Assembly (NCBI GenBank): GCA_031275955.1
Contig: JAISNZ010000069.1
Location: 1 to 9,364, forward strand
Direction: 5' to 3'
Source: Desulfovibrio sp.
Lineage (GTDB): Bacteria; Desulfobacterota; Desulfovibrionia; Desulfovibrionales; Desulfovibrionaceae
DNA: 9,364 bases
The notes under the pieces were generated by a model. The model worked only from the letters and a program-made list of their open reading frames with translations. It was not told the origin of the DNA and did no database searches. Of the stretch, positions 1 to 5,901 are shown piece after piece (the first letter of the stretch is position 1; the number at the start of each line of letters is the position of its first letter). The position numbers were made by a program, and so were the translations under genes.

Positions 1-18
1 ACGGAGATCCGGGCGCTT

Positions 19-2097
19 TCAGAGAGCCTTCCTGCGCGATCCTTTCCAGTGAATCAGCATCAGGGCGGCATCCTCCCGGGGTTCATCCGGAGCGGCGCAG
101 CGGGCGACGTCCTCCAGCACGGCCCGCAGCAGGGCTTCTCCCCAGGCAAAACCCTCCCGGGGGTCCTCTCCCGTTCCGGAGATCTGCCGCCGCCCCGCCT
201 CCGCCCTTGCGGACAAAAAGGACAAGAGACGCGCTTCCCGGTAAGGAACGCCGTCCGGCGGCCGCGCCAGGCCAAGGCCTTCCGTGGACAGGAAGAGCAT
301 ATCTCCAGGCAGGAGCCGCAGAGACTGGCCTGGAAAGGAACTGCGCGGGCGCATGCCCAGGGGATCGTTCCGGGCGCTGTTCATGGCCGTGGCCCTGCCG
401 CCGCGCACGAGAACGGGCAGAGATGGCCCGGCCCCGGCCCAGGAGAACACTCCGCTCACGCTATCCAGGGTCCCGGCCAGGATATGGGCGAAAACCGGCG
501 CTTCCACGGCTTCCTTGCCGATGTGCAGGATGTTGTTCACGGTCTCCAGGGCTTGTCCCGGAAAGGAACCAGCCAGAAGGGTTTCCCGGAGCAAAGGCAT
601 GACCCGGCCCATGAACAGGGCGGCCGGAATCCCCTGGGCGACCACGTCCACAAGGATACAGCACAGGCTTCGCCCGGATCGGAAAAAGGCGTCGTACAGG
701 GTGGAACTGACGGGATGGATTCCCCGCAGCACCGCGGCCAGTTTCAGGCTGTCCGTCTGGGGAAGAATTCTGGGGCGCACCCCTTCCTGAATGTCCCTGG
801 CCAGGGCCAGTTCACTGCTCAGCCGTTCCCTGGCCGCGGCCGCCAGGGTCAAATCCTCCAGGCGCTGGCGCAGGGCCAGGCGCAGGGTATTGGCGGCCCG
901 GAGCAGGCGGCCGGTTTCATCCAGGCGCACCGCGGCCACGGATCTGCCGGGAAAGAGGCCTTTGCGCGCAGGCGGGGGATCGGCGGAGAAATCCCTGCGG
1001 GAGAGCCGCTCCGCCATGTTCATCAGGGATCGCACCGGATGCAGCGTGGCGCGGGTTATGCCGTACAGCCCCGCGACCGCCAGAAGGATCAGCGCGAGAA
1101 CCAGGACGATGATTTGCCGCCCCAGCATCTTCAGCGGCCGGGACAGGGTTTCTTCCGGGATAAGCAGGGCCAGGGAAAGCCCCTTCGTCGCCAGAGGCAT
1201 ATACAGCGCCAGCCGGTCCATGCCCCCCCAGGGGATGACCATGTCGCCCTGTTCTCCCGCGAGCATGGACCTCCCCAGGGCCTCCAGGGCTGGTTCCCGG
1301 ATCCTGGCCGACAGTTCCGGCAAACTGCCGACGGCGAAGACATCGCGCGAAATCAGAAACAGGCCCTCGGAGGAAAGGATAAAGGAGTCCAGGCCTTCAA
1401 AATTGGTCATGCTGTCCAGGAAGGAGGTCAGCCAGGTCATATTCACCGTCAGGGAGACATGGCCGAAGGCGCGGCTCCCGCCGTCCGCCCAGTCCAGCGG
1501 CGTGGCGTAGCGCATCAGGATATCCCGCTCCCCGCCCTCCGGGGAGGAAACGGGCATCGCCCGTCCGGGGCGGGAAGGATCAGGACCCGCCCCGGGCGGA
1601 AGGCGCGGGGATTCCAGGCCGGATCCCTTTTCCTCCCCGGAGGGAGACCCTTCCCGCCAGAGGGCGGTCCTGATCACCTCTCCCCCGGAATCCCTGGCAT
1701 AGGAAACCGTCAGCCGCTGTCCCCGCGCGGTTGTCAGCGCGACGTCCAGCCTCCTGTGGTTCTTTTCCAGCGCGAGCAGGGAGGTGATGACCCGGTCGGG
1801 AATGCCGCCATCCCGCCCCAGCGCCGGGATGGCCTCCTCCGGCCCCAGCGCTTGCAGCGCCTGAACGACGGCCGCGTTCTTTTCCTCCGCCCGGCGCTGA
1901 AACTGGCTCAACACGGTCCCGGCCACGCTCGAAATCTGCCGCACCCGGTCCTGGGCCGTGGTCAGAATATTCTCCCGCAAACTCCGGTAGCCGACGAAGA
2001 GGACGAGGCCCAGCAGAAGCCCCAGTCCCGCCAGAATGGGCGCCGCCTGCCGCACCGCCAGACGATGCCGGAAGGGGATGGTGGACGCGCCGGCCAT
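19..2097 (-). CDS. Membrane sensor-HAMP receptor with degenerate SpoIIE/RsbU-type PP2C domain
   Basis: This 692-residue protein has the architecture of a membrane-bound RsbU-like phosphatase, a family that dephosphorylates STAS-domain proteins. A TM segment lies at about residues 18-37, an extracytoplasmic sensor of about 290 residues follows (the stretch near 235-252, DSFILSSEGLFLISRD, is Cache-like), a second TM is at about 329-347, HAMP at about 348-415 and the SpoIIE/PP2C domain at about 425-685. The PP2C fold is recognisable (DIQEGVRPRILP, QGIPAAL), but metal-binding positions are altered. The Asp of the usual GDFYD motif is Thr466, the Asp of the TDG motif is Glu606, and the first Asp of the DDxT motif is Glu675; only Asp484 is kept. 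The NAGH motif reads AGAG. It may therefore be a weak enzyme or a pseudophosphatase. It is last in the operon, 17 bp after the STAS gene. The ATG at 2097 gives a plausible short cytoplasmic tail before TM1; the Shine-Dalgarno is weak. The stop is TGA at 19-21. Confidence 0.9.
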   Translation of the reverse strand: MAGASTIPFRHRLAVRQAAPILAGLGLLLGLVLFVGYRSLRENILTTAQDRVRQISSVAGTVLSQFQRRAEEKNAAVVQALQALGPEEAIPALGRDGGIPDRVITSLLALEKNHRRLDVALTTARGQRLTVSYARDSGGEVIRTALWREGSPSGEEKGSGLESPRLPPGAGPDPSRPGRAMPVSSPEGGERDILMRYATPLDWADGGSRAFGHVSLTVNMTWLTSFLDSMTNFEGLDSFILSSEGLFLISRDVFAVGSLPELSARIREPALEALGRSMLAGEQGDMVIPWGGMDRLALYMPLATKGLSLALLIPEETLSRPLKMLGRQIIVLVLALILLAVAGLYGITRATLHPVRSLMNMAERLSRRDFSADPPPARKGLFPGRSVAAVRLDETGRLLRAANTLRLALRQRLEDLTLAAAARERLSSELALARDIQEGVRPRILPQTDSLKLAAVLRGIHPVSSTLYDAFFRSGRSLCCILVDVVAQGIPAALFMGRVMPLLRETLLAGSFPGQALETVNNILHIGKEAVEAPVFAHILAGTLDSVSGVFSWAGAGPSLPVLVRGGRATAMNSARNDPLGMRPRSSFPGQSLRLLPGDMLFLSTEGLGLARPPDGVPYREARLLSFLSARAEAGRRQISGTGEDPREGFAWGEALLRAVLEDVARCAAPDEPREDAALMLIHWKGSRRKAL

Positions 2098-2114
2098 GCG
2101 CCGCCCGGCCCTTT

Positions 2115-2462
2115 TTACGTCTTCCGCCCAAGGGCGGCCAGGGCGGAAGGGACATCAGGAAAATGCCGGAACAGGCGGTGAAAGCCGCTGCCGATAAAGA
2201 CCTTGGCCACGGCCGGCTGCATGTCGGCCACCCGCAGATTTCCCGACAGGGGTTCGAGGCGTTTCGCCAGCTCCAGGATGGCCCGCAGGCCGAAGGAACT
2301 GAGATAGGGAACCGCGGCGAGATCCAGAACCACATCGCGCATGTCTTCAGCCCGTAACAGTTCGTCGCAGATCTCTTCAAAATTCGCGGCGGAAAAAAAA
2401 TCCCAGCGCCCGGAGATATGAAGAACATGGGCCTGAGGCGCGCGGGTAACTGTAATGTCCAT
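2115..2462 (-). CDS. Single-domain STAS protein (anti-anti-sigma factor type)
   Basis: The 115-residue product matches a stand-alone STAS domain of the SpoIIAA/RsbV type. It has an N-terminal beta strand pair (DITVTRAPQAHVLHISGRWDF), a VVLDLAAV strand and the helix-capping loop YLSSFGL at residues 53-59. In SpoIIAA the matching loop is DSSG, with the second residue phosphorylated by the kinase SpoIIAB. Ser56 aligns with that phosphoserine, while the preceding Asp is Ser55 and the following Ser is Phe57. By family knowledge such proteins cycle between a phosphorylated inactive form and an unphosphorylated form that binds an anti-sigma kinase or another partner. The likely partners are the HATPase domain of the divergent gene and the PP2C domains on both sides. 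The ATG at 2462 is preceded by AGGAG five bases upstream. The real target is not visible in the window. Confidence 0.9.
   Translation of the reverse strand: MDITVTRAPQAHVLHISGRWDFFSAANFEEICDELLRAEDMRDVVLDLAAVPYLSSFGLRAILELAKRLEPLSGNLRVADMQPAVAKVFIGSGFHRLFRHFPDVPSALAALGRKT
2393..2400 (-). repeat. T8 homopolymer inside the STAS gene
   Basis: The coding strand has eight T in a row covering the end of Asp21, Phe22, Phe23 and the start of Ser24. Both Phe codons are TTT although the surroundings strongly favour C at third positions. A slip of one base would frameshift the protein before its phosphorylation loop. Whether it is used as a switch is not known. Confidence 0.6.
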
Positions 2463-2467
2463 GGGAA

Positions 2468-2472
2468 CTCCT
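2468..2472 (-). promoter_or_regulatory. Ribosome binding site of the STAS gene
   Basis: The coding strand reads AGGAG followed by five bases (TTCCC) and the ATG at 2462. It is the clearest Shine-Dalgarno in the leftward operon and fixes the STAS start. The 36-bp gap it sits in (2463-2498) is the largest inside the operon; no promoter was recognised there. Confidence 0.7.
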
Positions 2473-2498
2473 GGGACATATTCGGTTTGGAAAGGGGA

Positions 2499-4247
2499 TT
2501 ACCCTCCGGGGGAACGGGGCGCCGCGCCCGCCGGCGTGAGGACAACAGAGGCGTCCTCCCCTTGGGGCGGGAGGGAGAGCTTCCCTGCCCTGGAGGCGGA
2601 GCGCCGGGGAAAAAAGGCCGGGGCCGCGATGGAGGAGAGCGCCTGGCTGGTGACGGAGAGCGCCGGATCCTCCAGCCGGGAGCGCCGCTCCGAAATGGCC
2701 TGACGGTCCGGAAGCGCCGCCCGGCGGTAGCCCGCGAGCCTTTGCAGCAGATCGTCGATCCGGGGGAGAACGGCCGCGGCCAGGAGATCGCCGCCGGCGT
2801 CCGTGAGATGAATTTTATCTTTCTGGCGGATGCGGGTCTGGACGCCTTTCGCGTTGCGCGCGTAGGTCAGATAGCCTCCCCTGGAATCCGCCAGAACCGG
2901 CAGGGTATCGACGAAGATCCTGGTGAAGGGGTCGCAGGCCGCCTGCTGCTGCCGGGAGACCTGCAGGGTATGGCGGGCATGGGGAGAATTGCCCATGACC
3001 GGCAGGCCGACCCAGAGCGCCAGCGCCCCCTCCTTGCTGACCGCGGCGAGAAGTTCCCTGGCCCGCAGCAGATAATGCCTCTCCCAGGAGAAGGTGCCGA
3101 CCAGGTGGCGTTTCCGGGTGATATCCACAATATCCTGGGAATCGTTGCCGCCCATCGCGATGATGACCAGATCCGGGGCATGCAGATCCACCAGGGCGGC
3201 CATGTGCAGCGGCCAGTCGAAATAGTCCCGGCGGCTGAGGCCGGTGGAATAGCGGGCGTCACGCGCTACCCTCACGTCTGCGCGGTCGCGCAGAACCCGC
3301 AGCAGGGCGGGGCCCAGACCTTCCATCATCATGGAATCGCCGACGAGCAGGATGTGGAAGGCGGCGTCAGGGTGTCCGGGCCTTGGCGCAGGCGGCAGCA
3401 GCGGGCGGGCGGGCCGGGGGGGGGAGCGGAGGGCGGCGGCGGAAACCGGGGGAATCTCCCGCAGGGGAAGAGGGAGGGTGGCGAGGGGCGCCCCGGAAGC
3501 GGAATACTCCGCTGCCGGAGGCGTCTTGCGGCGCAAGGACGCAAAGAGCGGCGGCGGCGGGAGGGAGTTTGTCGCGCGCGCCAGCGGCCGGATCTCGCCC
3601 GCGGAAGCCGCGGACGATTCCGGGGGCTTACTCCGGACGGCAAGGCTGACGGAGGTCCGCAAGGAGAGCGTCCGCGCCGACGGCTCCAGCACGGTGTGGA
3701 CGGGAACTTCCCTGCCCCCGGGAATGGTCGTTTCGGCGGATGTGTTTGTCTGTATCGGTTCAGTGTGGACGGGAACTTCCCTGCCCCCGGGAATGGTCCG
3801 CGGGAGGGAGGAAGAGGGCGCTTCCCAGCCGGGGGGCCGGACTTCGCGGGCGGGAAGGGCCAGAGGCCGGCTGGCGGCGGGGGAAGAAGGGGGCGGCACC
3901 CGGGAAACGGAAAGGCGCGATGGCGGTTGCTGTCCTGCCTGAGGGGCGGGCGTTTCCCCCCCGGCGCGCGGGGGGAGGGGTTCAGGCAGCGCCCCCGCTT
4001 CCCGCTCTGTGGAGAAGAAGGCCAGAAAGGCGGAGATCCCGCTGCCCAGGCGGGTCATGCCGCTCGCCTCCGCGCTCAGGGCCAGAAGGGAAGCCAGACG
4101 GGCCGCCGGCGGAAAATGCGCGGACAGGTCTTCCAGAGAAGAGACCAGAGCCGGAGCCTGGAGCAGGGCCAGCAGGAGCAGGGCCAGCAGATACTGGCCA
4201 AAGACGCGCCCGTTGGAAGAAGGACTCTGCTCGCGTGGCTTGGTCAT
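2499..4247 (-). CDS. Membrane-anchored SGNH/DUF459-family esterase-like protein with long Pro-rich linker
   Basis: This 582-residue protein has one hydrophobic segment at about 18-36 that should act as a membrane anchor. A Pro/Ala/Ser/Arg-rich, probably disordered linker follows at about 85-292, and an SGNH hydrolase domain lies at about 296-505. The catalytic blocks are visible: VGDS with nucleophile Ser305, GGND at 366-369 as oxyanion block, and DKIH at 477-480 supplying Asp and His. The STGLSRRDYFDWP stretch at 334-346 is typical of the DUF459 group. SGNH proteins encoded next to MBOAT transporters commonly move or remove acetyl groups on polysaccharides (PatB, AlgJ/AlgX type systems); the substrate here is unknown. 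It starts at ATG 4247, 12 bp after the MBOAT stop. Odd features are two identical 12-residue repeats, a C9 tract just upstream of the catalytic domain, and an unassigned low-complexity tail of about 80 residues after the domain. Confidence 0.87.
   Translation of the reverse strand: MTKPREQSPSSNGRVFGQYLLALLLLALLQAPALVSSLEDLSAHFPPAARLASLLALSAEASGMTRLGSGISAFLAFFSTEREAGALPEPLPPRAGGETPAPQAGQQPPSRLSVSRVPPPSSPAASRPLALPAREVRPPGWEAPSSSLPRTIPGGREVPVHTEPIQTNTSAETTIPGGREVPVHTVLEPSARTLSLRTSVSLAVRSKPPESSAASAGEIRPLARATNSLPPPPLFASLRRKTPPAAEYSASGAPLATLPLPLREIPPVSAAALRSPPRPARPLLPPAPRPGHPDAAFHILLVGDSMMMEGLGPALLRVLRDRADVRVARDARYSTGLSRRDYFDWPLHMAALVDLHAPDLVIIAMGGNDSQDIVDITRKRHLVGTFSWERHYLLRARELLAAVSKEGALALWVGLPVMGNSPHARHTLQVSRQQQAACDPFTRIFVDTLPVLADSRGGYLTYARNAKGVQTRIRQKDKIHLTDAGGDLLAAAVLPRIDDLLQRLAGYRRAALPDRQAISERRSRLEDPALSVTSQALSSIAAPAFFPRRSASRAGKLSLPPQGEDASVVLTPAGAAPRSPGG
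3416..3424 (-). repeat. C9 homopolymer in the SGNH gene, upstream of the catalytic domain
   Basis: Nine G on the top strand read as nine C in the coding strand, across Ser275-Pro276-Pro277-Arg278. It is the longest single-base run I found in the window. Loss of one C leads to a TGA at 3331-3329, just past the Ser305 codon position. Gain of one C leads to a TGA at 3369-3367. Either slip removes the SGNH domain. Confidence 0.85.
3694..3729 (-). repeat. 36-bp direct repeat, copy 1
   Basis: It is identical over all 36 bases to 3763-3798, offset by 69 bp (23 codons). The bases on both outer sides differ, so the match is exactly 36 bp. It encodes residues TIPGGREVPVHT of the SGNH linker in frame. 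It contains the short palindrome GGGAACTTCCC. Confidence 0.95.
3763..3798 (-). repeat. 36-bp direct repeat, copy 2
   Basis: This is the second perfect copy, separated from the first by 33 bp that encode EPIQTNTSAET. Recombination between the copies would remove or add 69 bp without changing the reading frame, so linker length could vary between strains. Confidence 0.95.
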
Positions 4248-4259
4248 GGCCGCCCCGGT

Positions 4260-5762
4260 TCAGAACTGGAAATAGATGAAGGGGAAGACGCCATCCGGTC
4301 CCATGCGCAGGATAAGGGCCGCCAACAGGGCCAGGGTCGTTGCCCTGGCCGCCAGGGGCAGCCGCGTCTGCAGGGAGACGAAGCGTCCCAGGATCGCCCC
4401 CCCCGCCGCCTGGGAAAAAAAGGCCGCGCCGATGACCGGCAGGGCCATCAGGGGAAAGCCCTGGCCGGGCTGCCCCCAGTCCAGAAGGCGGCGGAAGATT
4501 TCCTGAACGCGATCCATATCCTCCACGCCAAAAAAAATCCAGGCGAAGGTCACGAAATGAAAAGTCGCGCACCAGGCCGGAAAGCGCGAGAGGACGAAGC
4601 GGCTGGGCCTCCCCTTTGCCCCGTCCGGCCGCTCCTGTCCCCCGCTTTCCGCCGGCCCGGAGGCCGGGGAGCGCCGGGAGGCGGCCGCATGCGTCAGGCA
4701 GAGACCCAGCCCGTGCAGGGCGCCCCAGATCAGGAAACGCGGGTGCGCGCCGTGCCAGAGGCCGCCCAGGATCATGGTCAGGAGAAGATTGCGGTAACGG
4801 CGGCCGTTCTTGTTGCCGCCCAGGGGAATATACAGATAATCGCGCAGCCAGGAGGACAGGGAGATATGCCAGCGCCGCCAGAAGTCCTTGAGATTGCAGG
4901 CCAGATAGGGAGAGGCGAAGTTCCGGGGCAGGCTAAAATTCAGCAGGCGGCCGATGCCCAGCGCCAGATCCGTATAGCCGGAAAAATCGCAGTAAATTTG
5001 CAGGGAATATCCGTATACCGCCAGCAGCACCCCCCAGGAGGAAAAAAGCTCCGGGGTCTGAAAGGCGTCCCGGACCACATGGTCCGCCAGGTATCCGGCC
5101 AGGACCACTTTTTTGAACAAACCGCTCAGCAGCAGGGCAAAGCCCTCCTGAATATCGGCCTCCCTGTCGGAGTCGGGCGGCGTCCGGCCGGCCTCCGAGG
5201 TTGCGGCGTCCAGCTGGGGAAAAAAATTTTGCGGCCGGAGGATGGGGCCGGCCAGGATGGTGGGGAAAAAGGACAGGAAGAGCAGCACGCGGACAAAGGA
5301 TTGGGGCTGGGGATTTCCGGCCTGCCCGGCGAGGTAGGCGATGCCCTGAAAAATATAGAAGGAGATGCCGAGGGGAAAGGCGAAATTGAGCAGGGCGTCG
5401 GGAAGCAGGCTGTCCAGAGGCAGAAAGAAGCCCAGCAGGGCAAGGGCGTCGGCCAGCTCCAGCAGGAAAAATTCATAGTACTTGAAGAAGGCCAGCAGGC
5501 AGAGGTTGGCGGCAATGCCGGCGGCGCACCATCTTTTCCGGGAGGCCTCCCCCCGGGCACGGGCCATGAGCCGGGCCGCGCCCCAGGTAAAAAAGACCGC
5601 GGCCAGGAGCAGGGGAACAAAGGCCGGACCGGCGGCGGCGTAAAAGAGCATGTTGGCCCCGAGCAGCAGCCCCGGGCGCAGGCCGGGACGTTGTTGGGAC
5701 GCCCACCAGAAAAGCAGAACCACCAGGAAAAAAAGGGCGAACTGGCTCGTTACGAAATTCAC
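4260..5762 (-). CDS. MBOAT-family membrane O-acyltransferase (AlgI/PatA/DltB-like)
   Basis: The 500-residue, multi-TM protein belongs to the MBOAT family, which passes acyl groups, usually acetyl, across the inner membrane to modify alginate, peptidoglycan or other envelope polymers. Diagnostic segments are DFSGYTDLALGIGRLLNF at 259-276, FWRRWHISLSSWLRDYLYIP at 294-313, and GGLWHGA at 333-339, whose His337 matches the invariant MBOAT histidine. Length is normal for AlgI-type proteins, and the ending IYFQF is typical. The start is GTG at 5762: the N-terminus then reads NFVTSQFALFFLVVLLFWW, the usual opening of the family, although no strong Shine-Dalgarno precedes it and the frame stays open upstream. 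It is the first gene of the leftward operon, directly upstream of the SGNH gene, which fits a two-component O-acetylation system. The polymer modified cannot be told from this window. The coding strand has T-runs of 8, 7 and 7 bases. Confidence 0.93.
   Translation of the reverse strand: MNFVTSQFALFFLVVLLFWWASQQRPGLRPGLLLGANMLFYAAAGPAFVPLLLAAVFFTWGAARLMARARGEASRKRWCAAGIAANLCLLAFFKYYEFFLLELADALALLGFFLPLDSLLPDALLNFAFPLGISFYIFQGIAYLAGQAGNPQPQSFVRVLLFLSFFPTILAGPILRPQNFFPQLDAATSEAGRTPPDSDREADIQEGFALLLSGLFKKVVLAGYLADHVVRDAFQTPELFSSWGVLLAVYGYSLQIYCDFSGYTDLALGIGRLLNFSLPRNFASPYLACNLKDFWRRWHISLSSWLRDYLYIPLGGNKNGRRYRNLLLTMILGGLWHGAHPRFLIWGALHGLGLCLTHAAASRRSPASGPAESGGQERPDGAKGRPSRFVLSRFPAWCATFHFVTFAWIFFGVEDMDRVQEIFRRLLDWGQPGQGFPLMALPVIGAAFFSQAAGGAILGRFVSLQTRLPLAARATTLALLAALILRMGPDGVFPFIYFQF
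4530..4537 (-). repeat. T8 homopolymer in the MBOAT gene
   Basis: Eight T cover Ile409-Phe410-Phe411, after the catalytic core. T7 runs also occur at 4415-4421 (Phe448-Phe449) and 5220-5226 (Asn179 to Phe181). All use TTT for Phe in an otherwise C-ending codon context. Confidence 0.6.
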
Positions 5763-5901
5763 GTTGAGGACTTCAGGGTTGGATGCGGGAAAGTTTCCTT
5801 CCCTTAGCAGAAGCCGGCGAAAGAATCCAGATCCCGCCGGCGGAAAAGGCTTGACGGGAAAAGGGGGAAGGGGAAAAAAGGGACATGGTCAGGGAAAAGA
5901 C
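5763..5901. promoter_or_regulatory. Divergent intergenic region of the two transcription units
   Basis: These 139 bp must carry or adjoin the start signals for both the leftward operon and the rightward fusion gene. The right part (about 5842-5900) is purine-rich on the top strand. I could not identify convincing -35/-10 or sigma-54 elements. An inverted repeat lies at 5813-5841, and the fusion gene has AGGGA at 5891-5895 as a likely Shine-Dalgarno, six bases before the ATG at 5902. Confidence 0.5.
5813..5841. repeat. Inverted repeat in the divergent promoter region
   Basis: GCCGGCG at 5813-5819 and its exact complement CGCCGGC at 5835-5841 are separated by 15 bp. It could be an operator shared by both units, but a 7-bp GC-only repeat can arise by chance in DNA of this composition. 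Confidence 0.35.

Noticed and set aside
49..2181. Top-strand ORF of 710 codons
   Set aside because: It is the antisense shadow of the degenerate PP2C receptor gene, with low-complexity translation and no motif.
3694..3798. CRISPR-like unit: two identical 36-bp repeats with a 33-bp spacer
   Set aside because: There are only two copies, they lie in frame inside a Pro-rich coding region with clear protein repetition, and no cas gene is nearby.
2418..5807. Top-strand ORF of 1129 codons
   Set aside because: It lies antisense to the SGNH and MBOAT genes, which have clear family motifs. Its translation is Gly/Arg/Gln-rich without domains, as expected from GC-biased third positions.
5851..5879. Sigma-70 promoter with TTGACG as -35 box
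   Set aside because: At 17 bp spacing the -10 position reads AAAAAA, which is not a credible -10 element.
5650..5901. Longer N-terminus for the fusion protein
   Set aside because: It would overlap the MBOAT gene antisense and adds Lys/Gly-rich sequence of intergenic character. The ATG at 5902 has a suitable Shine-Dalgarno.
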